64,000 bases of DNA. Source: Dastarcus helophoroides. Its lineage: Eukaryota > Arthropoda > Insecta > Coleoptera > Bothrideridae. The position numbers and the translations under genes were made by a program. How positions within the stretch are numbered: position 1 is the stretch's first letter; every line of letters starts with the position of its first letter. Below, piece after piece: positions 47,165 to 57,676 of this stretch. The notes beneath the pieces are model-generated. The model searched no databases, was not told where the DNA came from, and worked only from the letters and a program-made list of their open reading frames with translations. The stretch covers positions 38,615,435 to 38,679,434 of the forward strand of contig CM053325.1 in the NCBI GenBank assembly GCA_028583605.1, written 5' to 3'.

Positions 47165-48122
47165 ATTTTCAAGAGGCAAACACGCATTTCTTATAATATG
47201 ATTGCCGCTTCCTTTAACTCTTCTATAATTGATACAATTTCATTTTTATGATTGGTGTGACCGGCTTGTTGGGAAGCAAGCAAAAGCCTTAAACAGTTAA
47301 CCAATTCATTCGGATCATCCCAATAGATGTGGTTAATTTTATTATTGGAATATTTCATTAAACCTTTTTCTGCATGCTGTTGTCCGAAAACTCATTTAAT
47401 TTTGGGTGTGTCGTTGTCGTCGTCTAACTAACCAAAAGTTTTTTAATAGATTTGAATTTTTCTGCTCTACTTCCGCGAAATTCCTGCGATTCGTCAAAGT
47501 TTCGTCAGATTGCATTAGATGCCAATATAATTTCTCTGTAATTGTCTTTGTCTTTTGACGTACATAGACGAATGTTTGGTGTTTTTAGAAATAATATTTG
47601 AATTAGTCTGGGCCTTAATTCATAGCATTTTCCATTCTCTTTCGTCAAATTTGATATGATCCATTTCATTGGGGTTAACTTTTAAAGTCGATATAATATT
47701 GTAAATTGGATCAAAATGAGAATCTATTTCTCTCATCTGATCATTATTTAAAGAAGTAGGGTTTTTTGGAGTTGCAAAAAATGAAGATGGCGGCGGAGAT
47801 AATCGTAAATTATCATCATTCATGTAGGATAAATTTGGAGACATTGTTTTTCAGTCGTCTGGATGTTGGTTAAAACGACCATCCGAATCCGTTGCTCCTG
47901 CTGCTTCTTCGAAATATGTTTTACATTGGACAATTTAAAAGAATCATTCTTTTGATCAGTATCTTCTTCTTCTTTTATCTGGTGATCATATTGAGACAAT
48001 TTTTTTAAAGGTTTTGTAATCGGTTTAAAGAGAGTTTCCAATTGATCTTGGTCGACAGATTGAAATTTCTTCTTAACATCTCTCCAAGCTTGTATAAGGT
48101 GTTTAACCAACTTTTCGTCCAT
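47165..48122 (-). pseudogene. Polinton conserved ORF (MDEKLVKH / YWDDPNELV protein)
   Basis: Starts MDEKLVKHLIQAWRDVKKKF at 48122 with FKPITKPLKKLSQ, continues in a shifted frame as KNPTSLNNDQMREIDSHFDP, and ends, after more frameshifts and stops, with HIYWDDPNELVNCLRLLLAS and HTNHKNEIVSIIEELKEA (about 47180-47330). This set is characteristic of a conserved Polinton protein seen beside the ATPase in insect elements. Its function is not known to me. At least three frame breaks. Confidence 0.7.
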
Positions 48123-48159
48123 AAGTATTGTGACAATAAACAGCAGTTGTAAAAATAAC

Positions 48160-48255
48160 GGGTCTGTTAACAAAGGGTCTGTTAACAACGGGTCTGTTAA
48201 CAACAGGTCTGTTAACAACAGGTCTGTTAACAATAGGTTTGTTAACAATAGGTAA
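48160..48255. repeat. 15-bp minisatellite
   Basis: Six or more units of GGGTCTGTTAACAAC or close variants in tandem, just 5' of the Polinton ORF start at 48122. Each unit contains the GTTAAC palindrome. Confidence 0.9.
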
Positions 48256-48402
48256 ATAGCTCTAGTGGTGGGTCTGTTGACGGTAGGCTAACAGATGTAC
48301 GAATAGCTTTTTGATAGGTAGACGGCTGATCACAATGGATCTGTTATATTATCTGTTATTGATGATGAATGTCATTAAACTGATGCACAACACGTTTGTT
48401 TT

Positions 48403-49085
48403 CACTATTTATGATTCAATGGAAACATCGAAACCTTTCCTATACCTTCCCTTGTCTAGTGGAAAATCCTTGCAAACAACTAAAAACCCATAATTTTCCT
48501 TCCATCATTCTGCACATATTTAAAGGAAGTTATCAAAAGACATGTCATCATCGTCAAATTTTTGTTGTCTTGTTTGAAAAGGATGAGAAGATTTGCATTA
48601 TCACAGATAAGTCTCTTGGGCACAGAACTATAGCCTTGTCCAAGGTAGAAGCTATCGATATCTTTATGACGACCCATGCAAAAGTACTGCCTCATATGCT
48701 TTTGTTTTTCGCAAGCAGTATCGTAAAAAATAAATACTCAATTTGACTTTGCTTTCCATGAAGCTATTACATCTTGAGTGTCGGAAAAAATATGATAACC
48801 GATACTTTTGATGGAGGAAAATGGATTTTCCAGATATTGATACAATGATTTTGAATAAATGTAGATATTTTCAATTTCTAATCCATTTGGATGCTCCAGT
48901 AGTATTATCATTGTGTTTGTTTTACCCCAATTGGATGGTTCGATAATTAGGGCGCTTATGCTATTGGGAAATAATTTTCCATGTCTCCAGTAGTTTATAG
49001 CTTTTTTACTGTCAATATCTTTACTAGTAATTGGTAACTTTGTTTGACAAAGCGCATTTTGTCGGAATATGTTGTTGCATATAAA
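48403..49085 (-). pseudogene. Polinton A32/FtsK-like packaging ATPase
   Basis: Read right to left: LPITSKDIDSKKAINYWRHG, then the Walker A region SALIIEPSNWGKTNTMIILL (GPSNCGKTN-type loop with P-loop Lys), IENIYIYSKSLYQYLE, IGYHIFSDTQDVIAS, then an in-frame TGA at about 48735, VFIFYDTACEKQKHMRQYF (Walker B region; the usual acidic pair reads Y-D here), FCMGRHKDIDSFYLGQGYSS and NLLILFKQDNKNL. The C-terminus FPLDKGRYRKGF is in another frame. This ATPase packs DNA in viruses related to Polintons. Inactive by stop, frameshifts and an altered Walker B. Confidence 0.82.
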
Positions 49086-49146
49086 TTAACAGATTTTTTA
49101 TACAAAAATGGCAGTCACTGATAAAATCTAGACAAATAAAGTTGAT

Positions 49147-49985
49147 GTGTATGAAATAATTGTCTTAAAACGAAATTCGCTCAGTCGCAGACAAACGCGC
49201 AACGGAAAAGGACTCTTAAATTCAGCAATTAATAAGCTGTCGTTTGAGTTGCATTTACCTAGTTATCAGTATTGCGAACCTGGACGCGATTGCAAGACCG
49301 CTTTAGCTCGAGGAGATTCCGGAATAAACGGTTTGAATCAGACTTGTAAAGAACACAGTATTGTCTATTCACAATCCAAAGACTTGAAAGACAGCGAATT
49401 GATCGCATATTAGCCGAAAAAAGCCTGGCAAAGGGTCAAGTCTAAAGATTCAAAGTTTGGTGAATGTGTCAATTCCTGATTTGTTACAAACGCGATGAAA
49501 GCAAAAGTGAAAATGGGAATGGGTGTAAAGCAGAAAAAGGTCGAAAATTGGCAGAGGTGTCGGCAGAAGAATTAAAAAGAAGCAGAAGAAGAAGAAGAAG
49601 AAGAAGAAGAAGAAATGTGGAAAAAAAGCCTAACGTGAATCTATTTGTCAAGTTCAAGATGTTTTGAAAATTCACAAACTAGACAATATGCAATCAGCTA
49701 TAAAGTTGGCATTAGATGCAGCCAAAAAATCATTTAAAGAAAAACGCTCTGTTATTAAGTTACCTCGAATTATTCCTGTACCAAAAACTGGCGGAGTACT
49801 ACCTTTTCTTTTTCGGGATTATCGGCTCTCGAAGCATTAGGAGGAAGGGCAGCAGCAGTGGTTAAAGCTATTAGCTCAAAACCATTTTTTTCCAAGACTA
49901 ATTTCTTTTTACACAATAACATAGCTGATAGTTTCAGTTTAATAAGATAAAAAAGTGAAATTCCATACATTTTGAAGTTTACCTT
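49147..49985 (+). pseudogene. Polinton PLA2-like minor capsid protein, decayed
   Basis: The frame 49147-49413 reads GKGLLNSAINKLSFELHLPS, YQYCEPGRDCKTALARGDSG and INGLNQTCKEHSIVYSQSKD, a phospholipase A2-like fold as found in Polinton and parvovirus minor capsid proteins. The catalytic HD is H-S here. After a stop come KKAWQRVKSKDSKFGE, MKAKVKMGMGVKQKK (shifted), a (GAA)n-encoded Lys/Arg-Glu tract, then LPRIIPVPKTGGVLPFLF and GLSALEALGGRAAAVVKAI. The last two are the basic IPRIIPIPKTGG and hydrophobic blocks of the same protein. Divergent from the ATPase, with a ~60-bp shared 5' region. Confidence 0.78.
49577..49613. repeat. (GAA)n tract in the PLA2-like gene
   Basis: About ten AGA/GAA units. 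Its expansion is a likely source of the local frame change. Confidence 0.85.
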
Positions 49986-50313
49986 CAAATATCATTGGAA
50001 TGGTTGACTATAAAAAAAGTGTAAGAGAGAGGTTTTGTAGAGCGTTCAATTTTTGTAGAGCGTTCCAATTTTTTATAAAAATATGTCATGGATTTGTCTA
50101 CATGACATAGCAATGCCAAGATAAAAAATTTCACAAATAAAAAAAAATTTTCTCGTGTTATGTAAATGGGCAATAGAAATTAATGATGATCCACCTCTTA
50201 ATATTAATATTAAGAGCTCATCTTTGGAGAGGCGTACTTTTACACCTTTCTGCAAGTTTTTAGTCTGTTTCCAAGTTAAAAAAAGTCGCCTTAAAATGGC
50301 ACACCCTAATATA

Positions 50314-51393
50314 CAAGGTGATTCTAAAAGTAATATCATCAATTCAGGATTGCATTTTAGAGCCCAAAATAAGACTAAAAGACTATATAAACATATGTCC
50401 TAAAAGGCTTCAGGGTGTGGAAGGTTACTTCCTGATTATAACTTTTTATTAATAGTTGCGAAACGTGTACAGACAATTGAATGAAATTTGGCACAATTTC
50501 ATATATTTTCGTACTTTTCCAAAAATCTAAGAATTAAATACCAGAACCTAACCAGAGGCGGGTATATCCAGGGAAATGGTGCTTAAAACAGGCCTTATTT
50601 ATTTTGTCTGAACTTTTGTTGCCGTTAAGTAACAAAAATATAAACTACGAATATTTTTACATAAAAACGTACTTTTACTGAAATTTGAAATTATCAACCG
50701 TTTTCGGGTAAAATGCATTTTTATATCTAGATGCACTCTCCCAAAAATATCGGATTTATCACATAACTGGCATTGAAATTAAAGAAAATAAATAGCCTTG
50801 ACTTTCCATGATTTCCTGTCACCGGTGGCCACCTTGAGCAATTTCTGTAAATAAAAGCTAGTATTCTTAAATTCGTTATTTATTAAATATTTACAAAACA
50901 TTTTTTTATTTAAATATTAGTTAAAACAAGTTAAATATTAGTTAAAAATAATTTGTTTCAACAGTACATTTCAACTCATTTTATTTTCTCTAGAGATATA
51001 AAAATGCATTTTACTCGAAAACCTTTGACAATATCAAATTTCAGTAAAAATACCTTTTTTATGTACAAATATTCGGAGTTTACATTTTTGTTACTAAACT
51101 GTGACAAAAAGTGCGCACAAAATAAATAAGGAAAGTTTTAACCACCACCCCTCTGGACATACCCACCACTGGTTGAGTTGTGTTAATTAAGTCTTAGATT
51201 TTTGGAAAGGGTACAAAAAGGTATACAGTTTTGCCAAATTTCATTCAATTATCTGTACACGTTTCGCAACTATTAATAAAAAACTATAATCAGGAAGTAA
51301 GCTTTCACTTTGCAACTCGGAAACGAAGCGTTTTACGACATATGTTTATATAAACTTTTATTTATTTATGGCACTAATTTTAGAATCACCTTG
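50314..51393. mobile_element. 1.08-kb foldback MITE with TA duplications
   Basis: The ends CAAGGTGATTCTAAAA (left) and CAAGGTGATTCTAAAATT-type reversed right end are bounded by TA at 50312-50313 and 51394-51395. The arms pair for 400 bp or more: CATATGTC, ACTTCCTGATTATA, AGTTGCGAAACGTGTACAGA, AATTGAATGAAATTTGG, TTTTTGTTAC and AAAATGCATTTTTATATC all recur inverted. No coding sequence. Confidence 0.85.
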
Positions 51394-52325
51394 TATAACC
51401 TATAATAAAATAGAAAATAATATCGTTACTACAATTTCCTGAAACTAATTAAAATTACAAATATAAAAGAGTGCAAACGTCAACATTTTCTTAGAAATTA
51501 ATTTGACATTTTTAGGGACCCCAAGCATACTATTGTAACAAAATGTAGTTATAAGTAGGGCTTTGAACCGCTATTTTTTTTCGTTCCGGTTTTCGTTCCA
51601 GCAAAAAAAATTATATCGGTTCAGTTCCGGTTTTCGTTCCGACAAAAATAACGGTTTTTTCCGGTTTTCGGATCAGTTCCGAGTGACCCATTTTTTGGTT
51701 TTTAAAAGTTTTTCGAATTAAAAATTGATTTTTGAACATAATTTAGAAAATGTAATGTCTTTGTTTCTTCGATATTAAAACACGTAACTACTCTGACCTT
51801 GCTTACATTTTTTTTTCAAGATTATAAATTTCATGCTGAAACTCTGAATTTTGAGTTCAATTTTCAAGAAAAACCTGAGCTTTATAAAAAACTAAATCGG
51901 AATTTCGGGTTTAGATATTTCAAATTTAAACTCGGAATTTTCTTAAAAATCCTAAATTATATACCCTAGAGTTGAAAACTTCTAGAATATACGAACTTTG
52001 ACGCTTAAAATCGAAAATTTGAGAGACGTTTTTCTTTTCTTTCATAATTTTGGTTCTCTATCGAAGTTTTGACTTTGACTCGCTTTTTCTAATAAAATTA
52101 ATTTTTACTGTTACGACTTTGTTTTCTAGAATTCTCGATTAAATAGATCAAATAAAAAAAATGAATGAAAACTGTTACGGTTTAAATTTTTACCGAAAAT
52201 AGTTGCTTGTGGTTAGGCCATCAAACATACAGCTGTTGGTGTTGTAAGTGCTGGCATATCATCTGTCAGTCTTTGTCTGGGGGAAATCGGCCATCTTCTC
52301 TCTTGTCGTTCACTTGGGTGTCATC
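51394..52325. other. Non-coding stretch with hAT-MITE-like GGTTTTCGTTCC repeats
   Basis: From about 51557 (AGGGCTTTGAACCG) there are four or more TTCCGGTTTTCGTTCC-type repeats over about 110 bp, resembling the subterminal region of hAT-type MITEs. The rest is A/T word-like sequence. No gene seen; the matching far end was not identified. Confidence 0.4.
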
Positions 52326-53030
52326 CAGTGACGGACTCATTACTAAAATTAATGGGGGTGCTGGTCCAGAAAATTTTGAGCCTTTATTTTAAAATTATTC
52401 TAAAGAAAATAAATATGTCTAGAAAGAATTTTTTTTTTGAAAACTTGATAAGATCCTAAAATAAAATCAATATTTTTTACATATTAAATAGTTACAGTTC
52501 AAACTTTCATTTTAAAGTAAAATCTATTCTTGCTTTAATTATTTATTTAAACTAAAGAAATCTTTTTCAATCGAAAGCACTGCAAGGGACATTTAGCCTT
52601 TCTGATTTCATAGTGCTTCTTAGAAAAGCGCTTGATCCTTTTAAGTGTTGAAAAGCAGCGTTCTGCCTCTGAAGTAGTCATAGGAATTGTCAAAAGGATT
52701 TTAATTAATTTGGTGATTTCACCAAAAACATCATCTAGATTATTTTCCAAGATAAATTTCAGCAGATCAATTAATTTACAACTAATCATGAATATCAGAC
52801 CTAGAATAAAATACTTTTAGTTCGGTTGAAAATTTTTCTTTGTCAATCATGGGATATGCATGTGGTTAGTACTATACCTTCTGTGGGATGTTCATTCTTA
52901 AAGCGCAGAGAAGCGTGTCTTGTTGAACAATTTAGCCTCCACTAAATGATTAGTGAAAGAACATCTGTCTAATATATCAACAATTCAATAGTCACACATT
53001 TCTTTAGCTTCTGCCATGAGTGTATTTGAA
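52326..53030 (-). pseudogene. hAT transposase C-terminus and element end
   Basis: The minus frame 52789-52547 reads LIDLLKFILENNLDD, FGEITKLIKILLTIPMTTSE, AERCFSTLKRIKRF, the hAT C-terminal dimerisation domain (LL.IP.T.A.AERSFS.LK.IK). A one-base frameshift follows at about 52627; the other frame continues LRSTMKSERLNVPCSAFD. Upstream, in other frames, are DKEKFSTELK and RCSFTNHLVEAKLF, also usual for hAT. CAGTGACGGACTC at 52329 and GGGGGTGCTGG nearby look like the element's 3' terminus. The N-terminal zinc finger and catalytic core are absent, possibly removed by the piggyBac at 53279. Confidence 0.78.
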
Positions 53031-53278
53031 GAATTTTAACAGTACTTTGAATTTCTTAATTCTAAAATAGCAGTTTTGAAATTGGCTGTATATCCGTTAA
53101 TTTTAAACACACTAATTTCTCAAGATTGCATTTATTTTTTATCAAAGTAAAGTAAACTGGGCATCCGCAACTGCAAGAAAATTCAATGTTACAAAAAATA
53201 CAGTCGAAAGCTCATGATTAAAATCGAAATTTAAAAAAAATCTCCAAATTTATTTTAAACATTTTTATTGAAATTTGA

Positions 53279-55765
53279 ACCCTACAGTGTGCAATATTTT
53301 AAAATGTGTTAAATTTTTTTCTGACTTATTAAAATTATTGATAGAAATACGGGAAAAATAATTAAAAAAATCAAAATTTTATATTTTTTTATTATTATTA
53401 CCAATAATATATGATTCATATTTGCATCACTGCACAATTATACAAACAAATTTACTTTTGATGGAAAAGTTTAAAACAATTTTTATCTTTGTTAAATCAC
53501 AAGGCTGTGTTACATTTTTCACACAATACATATGTTTGGGCGTTACAGGTAGGATTTTTGCATCTTAACCTAGTAGCATTCCATATTGGGAAGTGATTCT
53601 AATGATCCAACCGTACATCTTTTGGAGGAAGTGATGCAACATTTGGCCTCTTTCTTTTAATTTTAATTATGTTTTGCAATTCGGACAGCCTTCCACGTTT
53701 GGTCGTTTTTGGCATCCCTATTGTACACATCGTACGAGCTAAATCAGTACGAAAATCAACAAATTTCATTAAATTGGTACTGTCCACATTGCACCTGCGA
53801 TAAAGTAACCAGGAATTTATTATTGTTATGTCCTAGAAGGTGGTCAAATATCCTCATGTACCATTTTCGTGACCTCATTTTGATCTTATACTTTCCAATG
53901 ATGCTGTCCACTAAACCAACCCCTTCCATATGATGGTTGTACTATTTTACTATTGCAGGACAGGGAATCTGAATTTTTTCTTTGTTTTTACGATCATATC
54001 TTGTAACCGTTTCTTGGGGATCTATTCCTACAAACGAAGATAGAAGACTGACCAACTTATTGTCTTTTTAATAAACATTGGTTATTTCTATTCCTTCAAA
54101 ATTTGTAACAAATTCATCAGGACGTCCCTCGTTTCAATTTTTTACATTCAGATTCTGTCGGAACTTTGCACGATGGAATTCTATTTCGTTTTACAGTTCC
54201 AAGGGAATGAATTCCTTCATTTCCCAAGTAAGTTATAAGTGGCACAAGTGGTATAATAGTTATCAAAATATAGCTTGTAATAACAATTTCTTGGTATCTC
54301 TCTAGCCAAACGTACGACTACATTAAAACTTGTTCCCAGATCGGGTTCACCTGGTAATCGTTTAACTACATCATTTTCGGTTTTACTGTAGATCTCAAAC
54401 TTAGTAACAAAACCCTGATACACCAGACAAAATAAATAGCTTATATCCCCATTTATGGGGCTTTAGTGGCAAATATTGCTTCATGTGATGACGAGCTTTT
54501 GTGGCGCATATTTGCTCATCAATGGACAGCATTTCTTCCATTCGAACTGATAGAAATTTTGAGGAAAGTAAATCTGTAATAGGCCCTAATTTGTGCAGTT
54601 TATCTTCTTTTCCGTCTTTGGTGTCATCATTAAAATGAAGATTGGATCTAATTTGTTCAAACTTCTTTTGACTCAGTAGTACTTTGTACAAGTTCTTGTC
54701 CAACTGTATCTTTCCAATACATCCTTATATTACTTATTGATGCCACAGATGACATTATACATATCCCCAAATATTTACATGAATATATGGTTTGGCTACA
54801 TTTTTTGTTAGACTATATTTTATACTTTCTTCAACGATCTTGTCCAATAGTATGTCATCAAATAAATATCGAAAATATTGATAAGGTGTTTGTAAAGTGG
54901 AAAATTTACCTGATAATCTAGAATCACCAATAAATGTCGAAGGTTATATTACCTATTTTTTTCTTTTTCCATCGCAATTCTTTATATTTTTTAGTTGAGC
55001 GATTAGATAGAAGAGTACTCGACTTTGTAGAAGCCTCAATATTTGGTTTAGCGGTTGTCGGTACTTCAGAGTTTTTAGCAGCAGGTACTAGAAGTGTTAA
55101 GTCGTCAATATTATTTCTTTGGAAATAATCTTCAAGCATTTCCTCAGTAACTGGAATCGGTTCTTCTTCATTATCGCTAAAGTCCAATTCATCCTCACTT
55201 GTTGCAGGTATATTTTCTATCATATCGAATAGAGCGTCAGGATCTCATTTTTCCAAATCAAGTTCTACTTGTCAATTTTTGTAAATTAGTGGCATCTAAA
55301 AAGTTATTGTGCAAAAATGTATAAAAATTCGATAAATATATATTATAAATACAGTAGGAACAGTAGGAATATAAATTAGTCCCTAAATGAGCAGCGATTC
55401 ATATATGAATCATGAATATTTTCGCTTATAACGTTAATAATATGAAAATTATTTTACTCTGCTTGCAAAAAATAATAATTTTTTATTAAAACAATAAGAA
55501 AATAATAATATATACGTACCTTGATAATTGTAACTACCGCGGACTACATCAAAATGTACCCCAAAATCACAGGTGATGAGGTGCCGATTAAAGATGGATA
55601 AGGAGCAGGTACGGAGTAAGTAAGGAAGTTTATATTTGTTTATACGTGCACACAAATGATTCATGTATGAACCGCCATGCAATCGCAACCATATTCGCTT
55701 TTATATGTAATGTAATACGAGAAAAATAAAGCGATTCAAATTTGAATCAGTGCGCACTGTAGGGT
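53279..55765 (-). mobile_element. piggyBac element 2
   Basis: The ends ACCCTACAGTGTGCA (53279) and, reversed, ACCCTACAGTGCGCA (55765) match at 14 of 15. The flanks are TTGA (53275-53278) and TTAA (55766-55769), a TTAA duplication with one change. Several GATTCAWATWTGAATC-like palindromes lie inside both ends (near 53412, 55398 and 55734). Length 2,487 bp, the usual size of a full piggyBac. Confidence 0.88.
53599..55223 (-). pseudogene. piggyBac transposase, decayed full-length copy
   Basis: Minus-strand pieces in order: an acidic N-terminus (DELDFSDNEEEPIPVTEEML, 55223-54924); then SQKKFEQIRSNLHFND, EEMLSIDEQICATKARHHMK (first Asp) and PLKPHKWGYKLFILSGVSGF (54703-54401); then the frame shift to FVTKFEIYSKTENDV and YKLYFDNYYTTCATYNLLGK (second Asp, 54423-54217); then in broken frames GLVDSIIGKYK (third Asp region, about 53900) and RSRKWYMRIFDHLL; and the C-terminus DSTNLMKFVDFRTDLA (53787-53599). 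A Cys/His-rich tail lies near 53510-53570. Unlike element 1, all three catalytic regions remain but several frameshifts and stops break it. Confidence 0.87.
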
Positions 55766-55769
55766 TTAA

Positions 55770-57590
55770 AACAAAATTTAATTAATCTTTAATTTAGAAG
55801 ATTATTGCATGACTTAAGATAGGAAATTATCATTTCATTATTCATCGTTATCTATTAACAAGAGTTTAAAAATAAAAATGAATTATTTTTTATAAAATAA
55901 TTCATTTTTGCAAAAACAAATTGTCCTCAAAGGTTTTTATTTTTTCTGAAATAATTACATAAAACTCTTTTCTTAAGTACATTTATTAAATTAATACTAA
56001 TCTCAACTGACAAACAATATTTAATTAAATATTAATTATTTGCAACATAAAGCATTTTTCGTTGGACATGTTACTTTTCTACAATACGCATTAAGTCGAA
56101 ACAAGACCATTTTGAAATAATGGCTGTAATTTATGCGTTCGATTCGCATTGCTTCGATTTCGCTCGCGGCGTTACTTCGCCGGGAATGATAGTAACCGCA
56201 AGTTTTAGCGTTGTGCCGGGATAGATTGTAATGGCACAGTTTAGCCGCTAATCCAGTACGCCACGGTCAGTAATGCGGAAAAAGCAGTGCTTTTTCGCCT
56301 TTGCAGTAGCATATGAAGCTTTTTATGCGCGCAAACGTACAACGTTCAAATACCTCGTCGTTGAAACTGTAGAGCGCACAGTTCCTTACTCGATACAAAT
56401 ACTACGTTTGCATCTTTTTTCATGAATTGGGGCATTGCTACTTATATTAACCTTAAGGGTTATATGTATAATGTACAAATACAAACATATAAAGAAAGAG
56501 CAAAAGAAAAAAGACCTCATATTAAAGGTTATTGATAGATGGAAGTTGGGGGTGCTGCAGTTCCGCAGTGCCTATATGCGAGCCGCCACTGGTGTAATCC
56601 TTCAAAAGGTGCGGTTGCAGGTTTATCCAACTGGATCCTGGGTGTCTTTCCCTTAAGGGATTTACTGTGACCCATCTTCGGACCGTCTGGAGCTATTGTA
56701 TTTCGTAGTGTTACTGTGTCAGAACTAAAGGCTCAGATGGTTCCGGTTTTTCCGGAATAAGCAGGGAGGTGCTCCCCAAGCAGACGGCAGAGCCGACCAA
56801 TAACCAAGTCTTTTTCGGTTGGGATCCTTGTCAGTTTTATTTTGCGATCCTTGCCATCTTTATTTTGGATTCATCTCTGATCTCATAATCACGACCTGCA
56901 TAGTGACACGAGGAGTTCCAAAGGAGTAGTCACCGTCTCGTAGAAACCTCCAAGTGTGGGCCTCGAGGACTTCGGTGAAGTGAGTTCTTGTGAACCTACT
57001 CAGTGGCTGCACGAAGTACAAGCATCCACGTCGACCTGGACCCTTCGCGACGATCATTTAAGTACCGCTTTTCCATATTATTACGTGGGAATTGTCTCAG
57101 CTTAGTTGGAACTATATATGTGTCATTCATTTGGATTTTTTTTTGGAAATTGTAATACGGTTTGATATATTACCTGCAGCCCTTTTTTTTTCGCTTAGCA
57201 TTTTCTGGTGGGCTTAGGTCCAGCCAGTGTTAATTCTGCTCTTGTTTATTGCTAAAACGTAACAGGAACTTAATATTTGTATTCATGAATCGAGTATGTT
57301 AAATATATTTCAGAGGTAAAGTTTACCAGCTTTTGTAAACAACTGTACGGAACAAAGTGCGCACTTTCTTCTACATAAATAGTGCCAATAATTTTAATCT
57401 AACATCGGAATAAGAAATCTTGTGGGAGATACACTTACCTCGTGTGCGTATATTGTTAATTTTTAGGAAAAAATGCAATACACTTGAACTTATTCTGCCT
57501 TTGAAATACTTTGTTTTATGGGTTCTAAGAATTATTTTCCTGCCTGTCTAAATTGTAAGGTTAAAACATAAACGGCAACACTCTCAACAA
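55770..57590. other. No gene recognised; relatively GC-rich patch 56090-57060
   Basis: Sequence from 56090 to about 57060 is clearly richer in G+C than its surroundings. It has no convincing long frame; the 56435 and 56860 frames match nothing I know. Near 56825-56870 a ~25-bp unit (GGATC.TTG.CA.TTTTATTTTG) occurs twice. It could be a decayed retrotransposon LTR or leader. Confidence 0.35.
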
Positions 57591-57599
57591 GGTAGGTCA

Positions 57600-57612
57600 C
57601 AGAGAGAGAGAC

Positions 57613-57674
<62 letters not shown>
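57600..57674. repeat. (GA)n microsatellite
   Basis: About 75 bp of GA with a few CAGAGA interruptions at its left end. Confidence 0.95.

Positions 57675-57676
<2 letters not shown>

Noticed and set aside
48160..48255. CRISPR-like array
   Set aside because: Units are only 15 bp with no spacers; it is a plain minisatellite in a eukaryotic transposon.
49484..49675. Leu-rich membrane-like frame on the minus strand
   Set aside because: It is the complement of the (GAA)n tract in the PLA2-like gene.
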